Assembly (NCBI RefSeq): GCF_016745235.1
Contig: NZ_JAELVM010000005.1
Coordinates: 1-64,000 of the forward strand
Length of the DNA stretch: 64,000 nt
Origin: Chryseobacterium endalhagicum
Lineage (GTDB): Bacteria > Bacteroidota > Bacteroidia > Flavobacteriales > Weeksellaceae
Reading direction: 5' to 3'
Part shown: one piece after another, positions 6,648 through 15,069 of the stretch
Numbering within the stretch: the stretch's first letter is position 1
How the letters are laid out: each line of letters begins with the position of its first letter
Program-made: the position numbers and the translations under genes
The notes under the pieces: model-generated
Told to the model about the DNA's origin: nothing
The model's input: the letters and a program-made list of their open reading frames with translations, nothing else
Databases searched by the model: none

Positions 6648-8756
6648 TTAATCTCTGTTTTTAACGACAATCCAGCCTGAGTACTTGATAGGTGTACTCA
6701 TTTTGTCATTCTCATTCCATCCTACAGAATACCAATAGTTTCCGGTAGGCACTTTGGTTCCGTTACTGCTGGTTCCGTACCATTTATAGCCGCTCAGCTT
6801 ATCCATTTTGAAAATCATATTTCCGTAACGGTCAAAAATATTCATGACGAAGTTTTTCTTATTCGCCAAAGCGGAATAGTCGATCACATCGTTATAACCG
6901 TCGCTGTTTGGCGTGATCACGTTAACAAGATTTGGAACGACTATACTGATGTCTATAGGATCGCAGTCATACGAGTCTTTTACAAATATGGTCGCATCGC
7001 CTCTTTTAACATTATTAAATACATTGGAATCCTGCCAGCTGACATTATCCATTGAATATTTATAAGCAGGTGTTCCTCCCATCACAAATACGGTAACCGT
7101 AGTATTTGAAATTTCAATGCTTGATACAACAGGCTGCTCAGAAGCATATACTTTTACATGCTGCATTACGGTACAATCTCCGGTTTTCAGTTTCACCCAA
7201 TAAGTTCCTACTCCTACATTTGTAATAGTCTGGGTTGTTGCCCCTGTACTCCACTCATATCCGTTGAAGCCTGGCCCTGCATCCAAAGTCGTTTTATCTT
7301 CCACACAGATAATTTTATCTTTAAGAACTGTGGAATAAACCGGCGGAATAACGATTAAAGTAATTTTCGCGATATTATAACAGCCCTGAGCGTTGGAAAC
7401 CCGCACATAAACCACTCCATTGGGAGCAGTATAGGTTAGAGGTGTCGTTATCTCATTGGTTTGGTTAATCGCATCGGTTTCGGAACGGTAATACTTTTTA
7501 ATGGCTCCCGTTTGTGTGGTCACAGAAGCTACAGTAAGGTTAAATAATGCTGTAGCAGGAGTAGCCTCAATGGAACATGATCTCAGGGTAGCGTCATTTA
7601 CAACCACCACAGGATTAAATTTAAGGATGATCTGTGCTGTGGCACTGCACCCAAACGGAGAGGTTACTTTCACAAAAATTGTTCCTTCAGCAGAAGTAAA
7701 TGCCGTAGGATTTGTAATTTCATTGATTCCTGCATTCAGATCATGAATTGTGTTATAATATTTCTTGGTTACTGCCGGATCTGCAATGACATCTGCTGTT
7801 GTCAGATCATACACAGCCGTTCCAGCATTATTATTGTTGCATTGCGTTAATGTCGCATTTTTTGTAGTGATTCTCCCGTCTCTGAATTTAAATAATCCGA
7901 TTTGTTTACATTTATTAAGTGGGCTGTTCGGGCTTCCCGGATCGGTATAGCTTATACTGTAATAATAGGTAGCGGTCATACTGACTACCGTAGGAACCGT
8001 GATGGCATTATTTCCGGTAAGGGCGTCATTCTGGCTGGTATGGTAGCTGATACTGAAATTAGGATTCCCATTCAGAATTCCTGCAGACAATGTAGAAAAA
8101 TCAAACAAAGGAGGATTCGCGCACACAACCACTTCTCTCGGATCTGCCGGATTGGCAGCCGGAACTCCCGGAGGATTGAACGGATAAGGCTGTGTATTCG
8201 GGTCTGTAAAAGGTGAAGCTAAGGTTGCTGTTCCTCCCCAGGTAAGGGAAAACGGAGCTGTTGTACTGCTGGTAGTGCTCACCCAGTTGTCGATAAACAA
8301 ATAATAGGTCTGCCCCGGCAAAACATCCATAAACCTGCAGTAAGGTGTAAGTGAACCTCCTATGGCATTGGTAATTGTACTGGTCATATTTAACCCTGTG
8401 GACGGACCGGGCCCGATAACGGTTGCGGCATTACATCGTATAGGTGCTCCCAATGCTCCGCAGGTTACGTTTGGACCAAAAATCGCCCAGTCATAATCCG
8501 CATCCGGATCATTCGGGACCAGATCAAAGGTGAGTGTTCCTCCGGTGGCAATGGTGATTTTATACCAGATAGAATAATGTTCCCCGGCTGCATCTATACA
8601 GGTTCCGGAATTGATCATTTCTTTGATGTCCCCATATCCTGTCGGATTATATGTAATACTTGAATTTCCACAGACGGCCAAAGCGGTCGCGCAGTCTGCC
8701 TGGGCCAGTAAGACCCGCGAAATACCGAAAAAAATAATGAGTAAAAGTTTTTTCAT
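6648..8756 (-). CDS. Secreted protein with T9SS type B sorting domain
   Basis: 702 residues. A cleavable signal peptide (MKKLLLIIFFGISRVLLAQA) begins the protein. Residues ~20-180 look like a beta-rich domain (CATALAVCGNSSI, then YSIWYKI and YYLFIDN). Repeated Ig-like or SprB-like modules follow, each with a strand such as KKYYNTIHDLNAGINEIT or KKYYRSETDAINQTNEIT and a later VKVTSPFGC or VRVSNAQGC. The C-terminal ~90 residues are a type B (gliding-motility-associated) sorting domain: NVITPNSDGYNDVI, IFDRYGNMIF, KVPTGNYWYSV. It should cross the outer membrane by the type IX system and may be an adhesin. Single gene, no operon partner. Confidence 0.88.
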   Translation of the reverse strand: MKKLLLIIFFGISRVLLAQADCATALAVCGNSSITYNPTGYGDIKEMINSGTCIDAAGEHYSIWYKITIATGGTLTFDLVPNDPDADYDWAIFGPNVTCGALGAPIRCNAATVIGPGPSTGLNMTSTITNAIGGSLTPYCRFMDVLPGQTYYLFIDNWVSTTSSTTAPFSLTWGGTATLASPFTDPNTQPYPFNPPGVPAANPADPREVVVCANPPLFDFSTLSAGILNGNPNFSISYHTSQNDALTGNNAITVPTVVSMTATYYYSISYTDPGSPNSPLNKCKQIGLFKFRDGRITTKNATLTQCNNNNAGTAVYDLTTADVIADPAVTKKYYNTIHDLNAGINEITNPTAFTSAEGTIFVKVTSPFGCSATAQIILKFNPVVVVNDATLRSCSIEATPATALFNLTVASVTTQTGAIKKYYRSETDAINQTNEITTPLTYTAPNGVVYVRVSNAQGCYNIAKITLIVIPPVYSTVLKDKIICVEDKTTLDAGPGFNGYEWSTGATTQTITNVGVGTYWVKLKTGDCTVMQHVKVYASEQPVVSSIEISNTTVTVFVMGGTPAYKYSMDNVSWQDSNVFNNVKRGDATIFVKDSYDCDPIDISIVVPNLVNVITPNSDGYNDVIDYSALANKKNFVMNIFDRYGNMIFKMDKLSGYKWYGTSSNGTKVPTGNYWYSVGWNENDKMSTPIKYSGWIVVKNRD

Positions 8757-8927
8757 AGATATATTGTTTTTAGTTTATATGATTTTTTAATCACACGTTA
8801 TGCATTGATTTACAACACATACATCAAATATACCTATAATTTAATCACAAACAATGGATTTTTGAAAATCTTAAATTATTTTAAATAAAAGCATGAAATC
8901 ATTACGACATCCTGCAAGAAAATAAGG

Positions 8928-9725
8928 CTATTTTATACTTGTAATATTTCCACACAGGTTTTCCAGATGGAAAATTCTATGGAAAGGACTCTTTACTTCC
9001 TGCAAGTGTTCTTTATCCTGAATAAAAGTGTATCTGGAGGCAATGGAATTCATGTCAGAAACAATCACCAGCCAGCATTCATCCACGGAAGTATCGTAAT
9101 AAGGGAATTTTTCATTTTTTTTATCAATAAGTTCAAGAATTTTCTCGGAACAAAGCTCATCAAAAAGGTTCATACTGTATTCATGGGTAATAAATACGTT
9201 TCTGCGGTGAAAAGATTTCCTCATCCCTTTCACACAGCCAACCGGTTTATTCTTTTTAATGCTTTTGTAAATATTGATGATATTTTCCTCCTGCTGTTCT
9301 ATATTGTCAAACCTGATATTCGGGTGGAATTCTAAAAAATAAACACCACGGTATTTCGCGGTGTCTTCCTGTTCTAATAATATTTCTGCCTGACGGAACA
9401 TTTTATTCAAAGTACTTTCTACTTTTTTCATTTCCAGATGATTGATCACTTCGGTAAGCTCTATCCCGATTTTTTTGTCGTTGAGTTTGGCGATAAAGTC
9501 GGGGCTTTCGCAGGTGAGATTTTCAAATTTCACATCGGGGAAATGGTGCATAAAAGAATTGAGCAGTAAAATTTCAGACTTCTTACGGTATTTTTCGCGG
9601 TCATGAAGAAGAGATTCGTCTATGGTACGGTGGTATTTTTCCATCGGCTTTTTTTTCAAATGCCGGTTCATATAGTATAGACTCAGATTTTTAATTAAAT
9701 CTTCGTCAGAAAATGTCTTTTTCAT
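8928..9725 (-). CDS. Uncharacterised protein with PD-(D/E)xK-like motif
   Basis: 265 residues, not recognised with confidence. It is rich in lysine, glutamate and histidine, with no signal peptide or membrane segment. A possible nuclease core is E51, then ESPDFI with D76, then KKIGIELTEV with E89 and T91. This resembles the E...PD...ExK arrangement of PD-(D/E)xK nucleases, but the lysine is replaced by threonine. The gene is flanked by A/T-rich gaps (~170 and ~200 bases) and has no restriction, toxin-antitoxin or phage partner nearby. Its composition is close to that of its neighbours. The nuclease idea is a weak inference. Confidence 0.5.
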   Translation of the reverse strand: MKKTFSDEDLIKNLSLYYMNRHLKKKPMEKYHRTIDESLLHDREKYRKKSEILLLNSFMHHFPDVKFENLTCESPDFIAKLNDKKIGIELTEVINHLEMKKVESTLNKMFRQAEILLEQEDTAKYRGVYFLEFHPNIRFDNIEQQEENIINIYKSIKKNKPVGCVKGMRKSFHRRNVFITHEYSMNLFDELCSEKILELIDKKNEKFPYYDTSVDECWLVIVSDMNSIASRYTFIQDKEHLQEVKSPFHRIFHLENLCGNITSIK

Positions 9726-9928
9726 AGGTGATTTTTTTATGTGGCCAATAAGCGCATGCTAAATTGGGTATTCACCGTTAGAAGTTTTTGATTTTCAAAA
9801 ATTTACCTATTAAAGGTAAGTAAAAAAACTATTCATCAGATACTTTTAAATTAATTTATCAAATAATTAATGTAAAGTTTATTTTCATAATCAATACCTT
9901 TAGCCCTCAAAATATAAAACTGCGATTT

Positions 9929-11596
9929 ATGGATTTTAAAAATTTTAAAATACCTTACAGCGTCAATCCACAATATTCTAAAAAAACCGCTTATTTTTCA
10001 ATGGAATTTGCCATTGACCAGGTTTTAAAAATATATTCGGGAGGCCTGGGGTTCCTGGCTGGGTCCCACATGAGAAGTGCTTACAATCTTAAACAGGATC
10101 TTATCGGAATCGGTATTCTATGGAAGTTTGGTTATTATGACCAGGCAAGAAATCACGACCAGACCCTTCAGCCGGTATGGACCAGAAAAATGTACAGCTT
10201 TCTGGAAGATACAGGGATAAAATTCCAGATCGAAATCCACAGTGCTCCGGTATGGGTAAAGGTATGGTACCTTGATCCTGAAATTTTCAATACGGCTCCG
10301 ATGTTCTTTCTTTCAACGGATGTCCCTGAAAACGATCATGTTTCCAAAACCATCTGCCATAAATTATATGACGCCAACGAATCCACAAAACTGGCTCAAT
10401 ATATTCTTCTTGGAAAAGGAGGCGCGAAATTACTGGATGAAATCAATGCCGAAAGAGAAGTTTATCATCTGAATGAAGCCCACGGACTTCCTGCCGCATT
10501 CTATCTTCTGAAAAAATACAACGGAGATCTGAACAGGGTAAAAGAAAAACTGGTTTTCACTACCCATACACCGGAAGAGGCCGGAAATGAGAAACATAAC
10601 CTGAAATTGTGTTATGATATGTCTTATTTTTCCGGATTCAGTATGCAGGAGGTAAAAAGTATTGAAGGTTCCGAGGATGAACGTTTCAACCACTCGCTGT
10701 GCGCCTTGAAAATGGCAAGAATCGCCAATGGAGTTTCCAAGCTTCATGGGGTGGTTTCGCGGGCCATGTGGAGCAAATATCCGGGAATATGTGAAATCAC
10801 GTCCATCACCAATGCTCAGGAATTCAAATACTGGGCAGATAAACCTCTTTATAACGCGAAAGACGAAAATGATGAAACGGTTTTCGATTACCGTAAAAAA
10901 CACTTGAAGAAAAGATTATTCACGATTGTGGCGGATCAGACCGGAAACCTATTCAATCCGAATATTTTCACCATTGTCTGGGCGAGAAGATTTGCAGGCT
11001 ACAAACGCGCTGACTTACTGCTTCATGACAAGGAAAGATTCTACAAACTCTTAAATAATTCCAAATATCCGGTACAGATCATCTGGTCAGGAAAACCTTA
11101 TCCGATGGATTATTCTGCGATTTCTACGTTCAACACGTTGGTGGAAGAAAGTAAAAATCATAAAAATATGGCTGTCCTTACAGGATACGAATTAGCTTTA
11201 AGTAAATCGATGAAGCAGGGTTCTGATCTTTGGCTGAACAATCCAAGAGTCCCACGGGAAGCTTCCGGAACTTCAGGAATGACTGCTGCCATGAACGGAT
11301 CTGTCAATCTTTCTACCGACGATGGGTGGATTCCTGAATTTGCAAAACCGGGAGAAAATTCATTCGTGGTTCCGCAGGCAGATTATTTGAATATGAGTAT
11401 TTATGAACAGGATACCTATGACCTGAATAAACTCTATGAAATCCTTGAAAATGAAATCCTTCCCACTTACTATGATCATCCGGAACGTTGGAGAAAAATC
11501 CAGTACAATGCGATGAATGACGTTCAGGAACACTTTAACAGTGATAGAATGGCGGATGAATATTACAGGATTTTGTATAATGGACAAAAAGATTAA
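9929..11596 (+). CDS. Alpha-glucan phosphorylase family (GT35) protein lacking the PLP lysine
   Basis: 555 residues, the short form of the glycogen/maltodextrin phosphorylase family. Family segments include KKTAYFSMEFAI and YSGGLGFLAGSH near the N-terminus, VYHLNEAHGLPAAFYLL, FTTHTPEEAGNE, WARRFAGYKRADLLL, and EASGTSGMTAAMNGS at the C-terminal domain. In characterised phosphorylases this last motif reads SGTSxMK, and that lysine forms the Schiff base with pyridoxal phosphate. Here the residue is threonine (T452). It may therefore be a non-PLP glycosyltransferase or act on an unusual donor. It is monocistronic and ends at a very strong hairpin. The family call is firm; phosphorolytic activity is doubtful. 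Confidence 0.82.
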   Translation: MDFKNFKIPYSVNPQYSKKTAYFSMEFAIDQVLKIYSGGLGFLAGSHMRSAYNLKQDLIGIGILWKFGYYDQARNHDQTLQPVWTRKMYSFLEDTGIKFQIEIHSAPVWVKVWYLDPEIFNTAPMFFLSTDVPENDHVSKTICHKLYDANESTKLAQYILLGKGGAKLLDEINAEREVYHLNEAHGLPAAFYLLKKYNGDLNRVKEKLVFTTHTPEEAGNEKHNLKLCYDMSYFSGFSMQEVKSIEGSEDERFNHSLCALKMARIANGVSKLHGVVSRAMWSKYPGICEITSITNAQEFKYWADKPLYNAKDENDETVFDYRKKHLKKRLFTIVADQTGNLFNPNIFTIVWARRFAGYKRADLLLHDKERFYKLLNNSKYPVQIIWSGKPYPMDYSAISTFNTLVEESKNHKNMAVLTGYELALSKSMKQGSDLWLNNPRVPREASGTSGMTAAMNGSVNLSTDDGWIPEFAKPGENSFVVPQADYLNMSIYEQDTYDLNKLYEILENEILPTYYDHPERWRKIQYNAMNDVQEHFNSDRMADEYYRILYNGQKD

Positions 11597-11645
11597 ACGG
11601 CGAAAAGGCGAAAAGAGCTGAATATGCAATTAGACCTTTTAGCTA

Positions 11646-11696
11646 TTCCAAAAAAAGATTGCGGCAACCGGAGGCTGCCGCAATCTTTTTTTGGAA
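11646..11696. terminator. Strong bidirectional terminator hairpin
   Basis: Perfect 21-bp inverted repeat (arms 11646-11666 and 11676-11696) with a 9-base loop ACCGGAGGC. The core stem is GATTGCGGCA with TGCCGCAATC, flanked by runs of seven A and seven T. It lies between the convergent phosphorylase-like gene and the DUF6496 gene and can serve both. Confidence 0.92.
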
Positions 11697-11697
11697 A

Positions 11698-11883
11698 TTA
11701 CTCCTTCTTTTTCTTCGGGACCTTCAAGCCTTTTTCTTTAGCTTCAGAAATCCCGATGGCTATAGCCTGTTTCCGGCTGGTCACTTTTTCTCCGGAAGAA
11801 GATTTCAGTTTTCCTTCCTTGAATTCGTGCATTACTTTTCCTACTTTGTCCTGAGCTTTTTCTGAATATTTAGTTTTGCTCAT
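11698..11883 (-). CDS. Small basic protein, DUF6496 family
   Basis: 61 residues, very rich in lysine. It begins MSKTKYSEKAQDKVGKVMHE, continues with KLKSSSGEKVTSRKQAIAIG, and ends in a lysine cluster (VPKKKKE). This matches the DUF6496 pattern of short, conserved, basic bacterial proteins. The family's function is unknown; the composition suggests nucleic-acid contact, which is inference only. It follows the 157-residue gene in the same direction with a 12-nt gap, so they are probably co-transcribed. Confidence 0.75.
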   Translation of the reverse strand: MSKTKYSEKAQDKVGKVMHEFKEGKLKSSSGEKVTSRKQAIAIGISEAKEKGLKVPKKKKE

Positions 11884-11895
11884 GATAAAAAATTT

Positions 11896-12369
11896 TTAAG
11901 ATTTTGGCAGGGATACCCCTAATTCATACACTTCAGCGTGCTTCAAATATTTTGAGCGTTCTCTGGAAGTTACCGATTCAAAATGATCATTTTTAATCAC
12001 AATAATCGGGTCTTCTATATTTTCTATTTCAAAATTGGCAAAATAGCGTTCATCCGGACTGGTTTTATCCTTACTTGCTTTTATTTTCTGAAGTTCATCT
12101 GCATACTTTCTAAATCCGGGATCAGATGAATGGATAAATTTATACTCATCTCCGGCGTAGACGTAGTAATGAAGTTTTTTCTCAATAAGTCCGGCTTCAT
12201 TAGTGATCTGTGGGTTATCATTTCCGTCTTTAAAGCCTACTTCTACCAAAGTTCCACCTTTTTTCGCTGCACATTCTTCGGCATCTTTAAAACTTGAAAA
12301 GCCGGTATAAACTACCTGATCAGCCAGGACGTAGCGATTCAGTTTCTGATTGTATGCATTCGTTTCCAT
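11896..12369 (-). CDS. Hypothetical protein
   Basis: 157 residues, not recognised. There is no signal peptide or membrane segment. It looks soluble and acidic-basic mixed, with aromatic-rich strands such as RYVLADQVVYTGFSSF, KLHYYVYAGDEYKFIH and RYFANFEIENIEDPIIVI, which suggests a small alpha/beta protein. It is likely the first gene of a two-gene unit with the DUF6496 gene and is divergent from the GG-leader peptide gene. Confidence 0.6.
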   Translation of the reverse strand: METNAYNQKLNRYVLADQVVYTGFSSFKDAEECAAKKGGTLVEVGFKDGNDNPQITNEAGLIEKKLHYYVYAGDEYKFIHSSDPGFRKYADELQKIKASKDKTSPDERYFANFEIENIEDPIIVIKNDHFESVTSRERSKYLKHAEVYELGVSLPKS

Positions 12370-12499
12370 AATTATTATTTAATTTGATTATAAGGTAATA
12401 CATTCAATTTTTTTGCCAAATTGTTAATTTTAAAAAATTCACCAACAAATGAGTTTTTTTATTACTTTAGAGCCTCTAATCAGAAAAAATTATTACACT

Positions 12500-12688
12500 A
12501 TGAAAAATCTTAAAAAGATCGCGAGAGAACAATTAAAAGAAGTACACGGAGGAGGTCTTCCCGGAATGAAGAGATGTTCGGATCCGGTTACCTGCCAAAC
12601 CATGATGTGGTATGCGGTACCGCCAATGCAGAATTCATGCAACCCTACACTTCCGGTTTGTCTTACGGAACTGAATCCACCAGAGTAA
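12500..12688 (+). CDS. Bacteriocin-like peptide with double-glycine leader
   Basis: 62 residues from the ATG at 12500; an earlier in-frame start at 12449 would add an unlikely hydrophobic stretch. The leader MKNLKKIAREQLKEVHGG ends in a glycine pair, as in peptides cleaved by C39-peptidase ABC exporters. The predicted core is ~43 residues with four cysteines (in KRCSDPVTCQ, QNSCNP and PVCLTE), several prolines and no strong charge. Such short GG peptides are frequent in Chryseobacterium and are annotated as bacteriocin-like, but their activity is unproven. No exporter, modifying enzyme or immunity gene is adjacent; the next gene encodes an unrelated peptidase. Confidence 0.7.
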   Translation: MKNLKKIAREQLKEVHGGGLPGMKRCSDPVTCQTMMWYAVPPMQNSCNPTLPVCLTELNPPE

Positions 12689-12794
12689 AAATAATTTACA
12701 AAATAACCATAAAAACAGGATCTGAGGGTTCTGTTTTTCTTTTATATGGTTATCTGAATAAGAATTATTAAATTTGGAATCACTAAAATTAGAA

Positions 12795-14924
12795 ATGAAA
12801 AAATTACTCTTAACTCTTACTGTGGCTGTGGCATTCCATAATGTATCAGCTCAGGAAATCACCTTAGATAAAATATATTCAGGATATTACCGTGGCAAGG
12901 GCATTGCAGGGATCGCTTCTATGAAAAACGGCGAGAATTATCTTGTTATTGAACCTACGGGTATTGCTAAATATTCTTACAAAACTTCCCAAAAAGAAGG
13001 AAATATTGTTGATGGTGCATTTGAAAGCTATGAATTTTCGGATGACGAGTCCAAAATTCTTCTTTTAAAAGAAAGTCAGCCGATCTACAGACATTCTTTC
13101 CTTGGAAAATTTGACGTAAAAGATCTTAAATCAGGAAAAACAATAAGCCTGAATGATGGCAAAACGGTTCAGGAACCGAGATTTTCCCCTGATGCCACCA
13201 AAGTAGCTTTTATCGCGGAAAATAATTTATTCTACCAGGACCTGAGCTCAGGAAAAATTACACAGATCACTAATGATGGTAAAAAGAATTCTATCATTAA
13301 CGGACTTGCAGACTGGGTGTATGAAGAAGAATTCGGGCATGCAAGACTATATGAATGGACAAAAAATTCTGATGCCATTGTATTTGTAAAGTCTGATGAA
13401 AGCCAGGTTCCTGAGATTTATATTCCAATTTACGGTAAAAAGCTGTATCCAGAGGAAATGCGTTATAAATATCCTAAGGCAGGAGAAAAAAATTCTATCG
13501 TTTCCGCTCAGCTGTACCGTCTTGATACAGGAAAAACCATTGCTTTAAATTTAAGTTCTTTTAAAAACTATTATATCCCGAACGTTATCCAGACGGCAAA
13601 AGCGGATGAAATCGTTTTGGTAACTTCTGAAAGAATTCAGAATGCCTCCGATATTTTAAAAGTGAATACCAAAACCGGAGCTATTCAGAAGTTATTCACA
13701 GAAACAGATGAAAAATGGATCGATACGGACAGCCCTACTCTGGAATTCCTTGAGGATGATTCTTTCCTTTGGGCTTCTGAAAGAGACGGAAACCGCCATC
13801 TGTATTGGTATGATAAAGACGGAAAGCTTAAAAAGCAGATCACGAAAGGAAACTGGGAAGTAACCGATTACTATGGATTCAATCCAAAGTCTAAAGAAAT
13901 TTATGTTCAGACCACTGAAAAAGGAAGCATCAACAAAGTGGTTTCCAAAGTGAACATTGAAAACGGGAAGTCTCAGCTGATTTCTAATGCAGAAGGAAAT
14001 AATTCTGCCAACTTCAGCAAAAACTATAATTATTTCATCGAAACCTCTTCTACCGCTGCAAAACCTTATACTTTTGTTTTAAAGGATGGGAACGGTAAGA
14101 CGGTAAAAGAGCTTCAGAACAATAACGACCAGCTTCAGAAATTAAAAGCTGATAATTTCGTAGATAAAGAATTCATCACCATTCCGAATGATGCCGGTGA
14201 CCAGATGAATGCATGGATCATGAAGCCTAAAAACTTTGATCCGAACAAAAAATATCCCCTGTTTATGTATCAGTATTCCGGACCGGGATCACAGCAGGTG
14301 GCGAACTCCTGGGATGCAGGAAATGCTTTATGGTTCAATCATTTGGTGCAGAAAGGATATATCGTGGCTTGTGTAGATGGCCGTGGAACAGGTTATAAAG
14401 GCACTAAATTCAAGAAAGTGACCTATATGAATTTAGGAAAATACGAAATTGAAGATCAGATCACCGCAGCAAAATGGTTCGGAAACCAGTCTTATATTGA
14501 CAAAACAAGAATCGGAATGTTCGGATGGAGCTTTGGAGGATATATGACCAGTCTGGCAATGACCAAAGGTGCTGATGTTTTCAAAGCAGGAATTGCTGTA
14601 GCCCCGGTTACCAACTGGAGATATTATGATTCTGTATACACGGAAAGATTCATGAGAACGCCTCAGGAAAATCCGGACGGATATGACAAAAACTCTCCGA
14701 CAGAATATGCCAAGCTATTAAAAGGGAAATTATTACTGATTCACGGAACCGCTGATGATAACGTACATTTCCAGAACTCCATGGAATTCTCCGAAGCTTT
14801 GATTCAAAACAAAAAACAATTTGATTTCATGGCTTATCCGGATAAAAACCACGGAATTTACGGCGGACAGACAAGACCGCAGCTGTATCAGAAAATGACG
14901 GATTTTATTTTGAATAATTTATAA
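12795..14924 (+). CDS. S9 family prolyl dipeptidyl peptidase (DPP IV-like)
   Basis: 709 residues from the ATG at 12795, which starts a clear signal peptide (MKKLLLTLTVAVAFHNVSAQ); an upstream in-frame start only adds seven residues. The N-terminal two-thirds form the beta-propeller, including DWVYEEEF, whose glutamate pair binds the substrate N-terminus in DPP IV. The C-terminal alpha/beta hydrolase has the nucleophile S579 in GWSFGGYM, D654 in GTADDNVH and H686 in KNHGIYGG. It should release X-Pro or X-Ala dipeptides in the periplasm. The following genes are three di/tripeptide transporters, an apparent degradation-uptake block. Confidence 0.92.
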   Translation: MKKLLLTLTVAVAFHNVSAQEITLDKIYSGYYRGKGIAGIASMKNGENYLVIEPTGIAKYSYKTSQKEGNIVDGAFESYEFSDDESKILLLKESQPIYRHSFLGKFDVKDLKSGKTISLNDGKTVQEPRFSPDATKVAFIAENNLFYQDLSSGKITQITNDGKKNSIINGLADWVYEEEFGHARLYEWTKNSDAIVFVKSDESQVPEIYIPIYGKKLYPEEMRYKYPKAGEKNSIVSAQLYRLDTGKTIALNLSSFKNYYIPNVIQTAKADEIVLVTSERIQNASDILKVNTKTGAIQKLFTETDEKWIDTDSPTLEFLEDDSFLWASERDGNRHLYWYDKDGKLKKQITKGNWEVTDYYGFNPKSKEIYVQTTEKGSINKVVSKVNIENGKSQLISNAEGNNSANFSKNYNYFIETSSTAAKPYTFVLKDGNGKTVKELQNNNDQLQKLKADNFVDKEFITIPNDAGDQMNAWIMKPKNFDPNKKYPLFMYQYSGPGSQQVANSWDAGNALWFNHLVQKGYIVACVDGRGTGYKGTKFKKVTYMNLGKYEIEDQITAAKWFGNQSYIDKTRIGMFGWSFGGYMTSLAMTKGADVFKAGIAVAPVTNWRYYDSVYTERFMRTPQENPDGYDKNSPTEYAKLLKGKLLLIHGTADDNVHFQNSMEFSEALIQNKKQFDFMAYPDKNHGIYGGQTRPQLYQKMTDFILNNL

Positions 14925-14946
14925 TCCTTTTCATCATAAAAATTTC

Positions 14947-14979
14947 AAAACCTCTCAACTTATATTGGGAGGTTTTTTT
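14947..14979 (+). terminator. Terminator after the DPP IV-like gene
   Basis: A 12-bp stem with one G-T wobble (AAAACCTCTCAA with TTGGGAGGTTTT) and a 6-base loop, followed by a T tract. It lies ~22 nt after the stop codon. Confidence 0.85.
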
Positions 14980-15069
14980 ATTCATTTCATTAATCATTTT
15001 CACCCGATATTATTTATTTTATCAATTGAAATTAAAAACTTATTTTTGGGAAATTTGAAATTTGATTAT

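Noticed and set aside
8757..9928. Prophage or defence island around the possible nuclease
   Set aside because: No integrase, phage, toxin-antitoxin or restriction genes are present, and base composition is like the neighbours.
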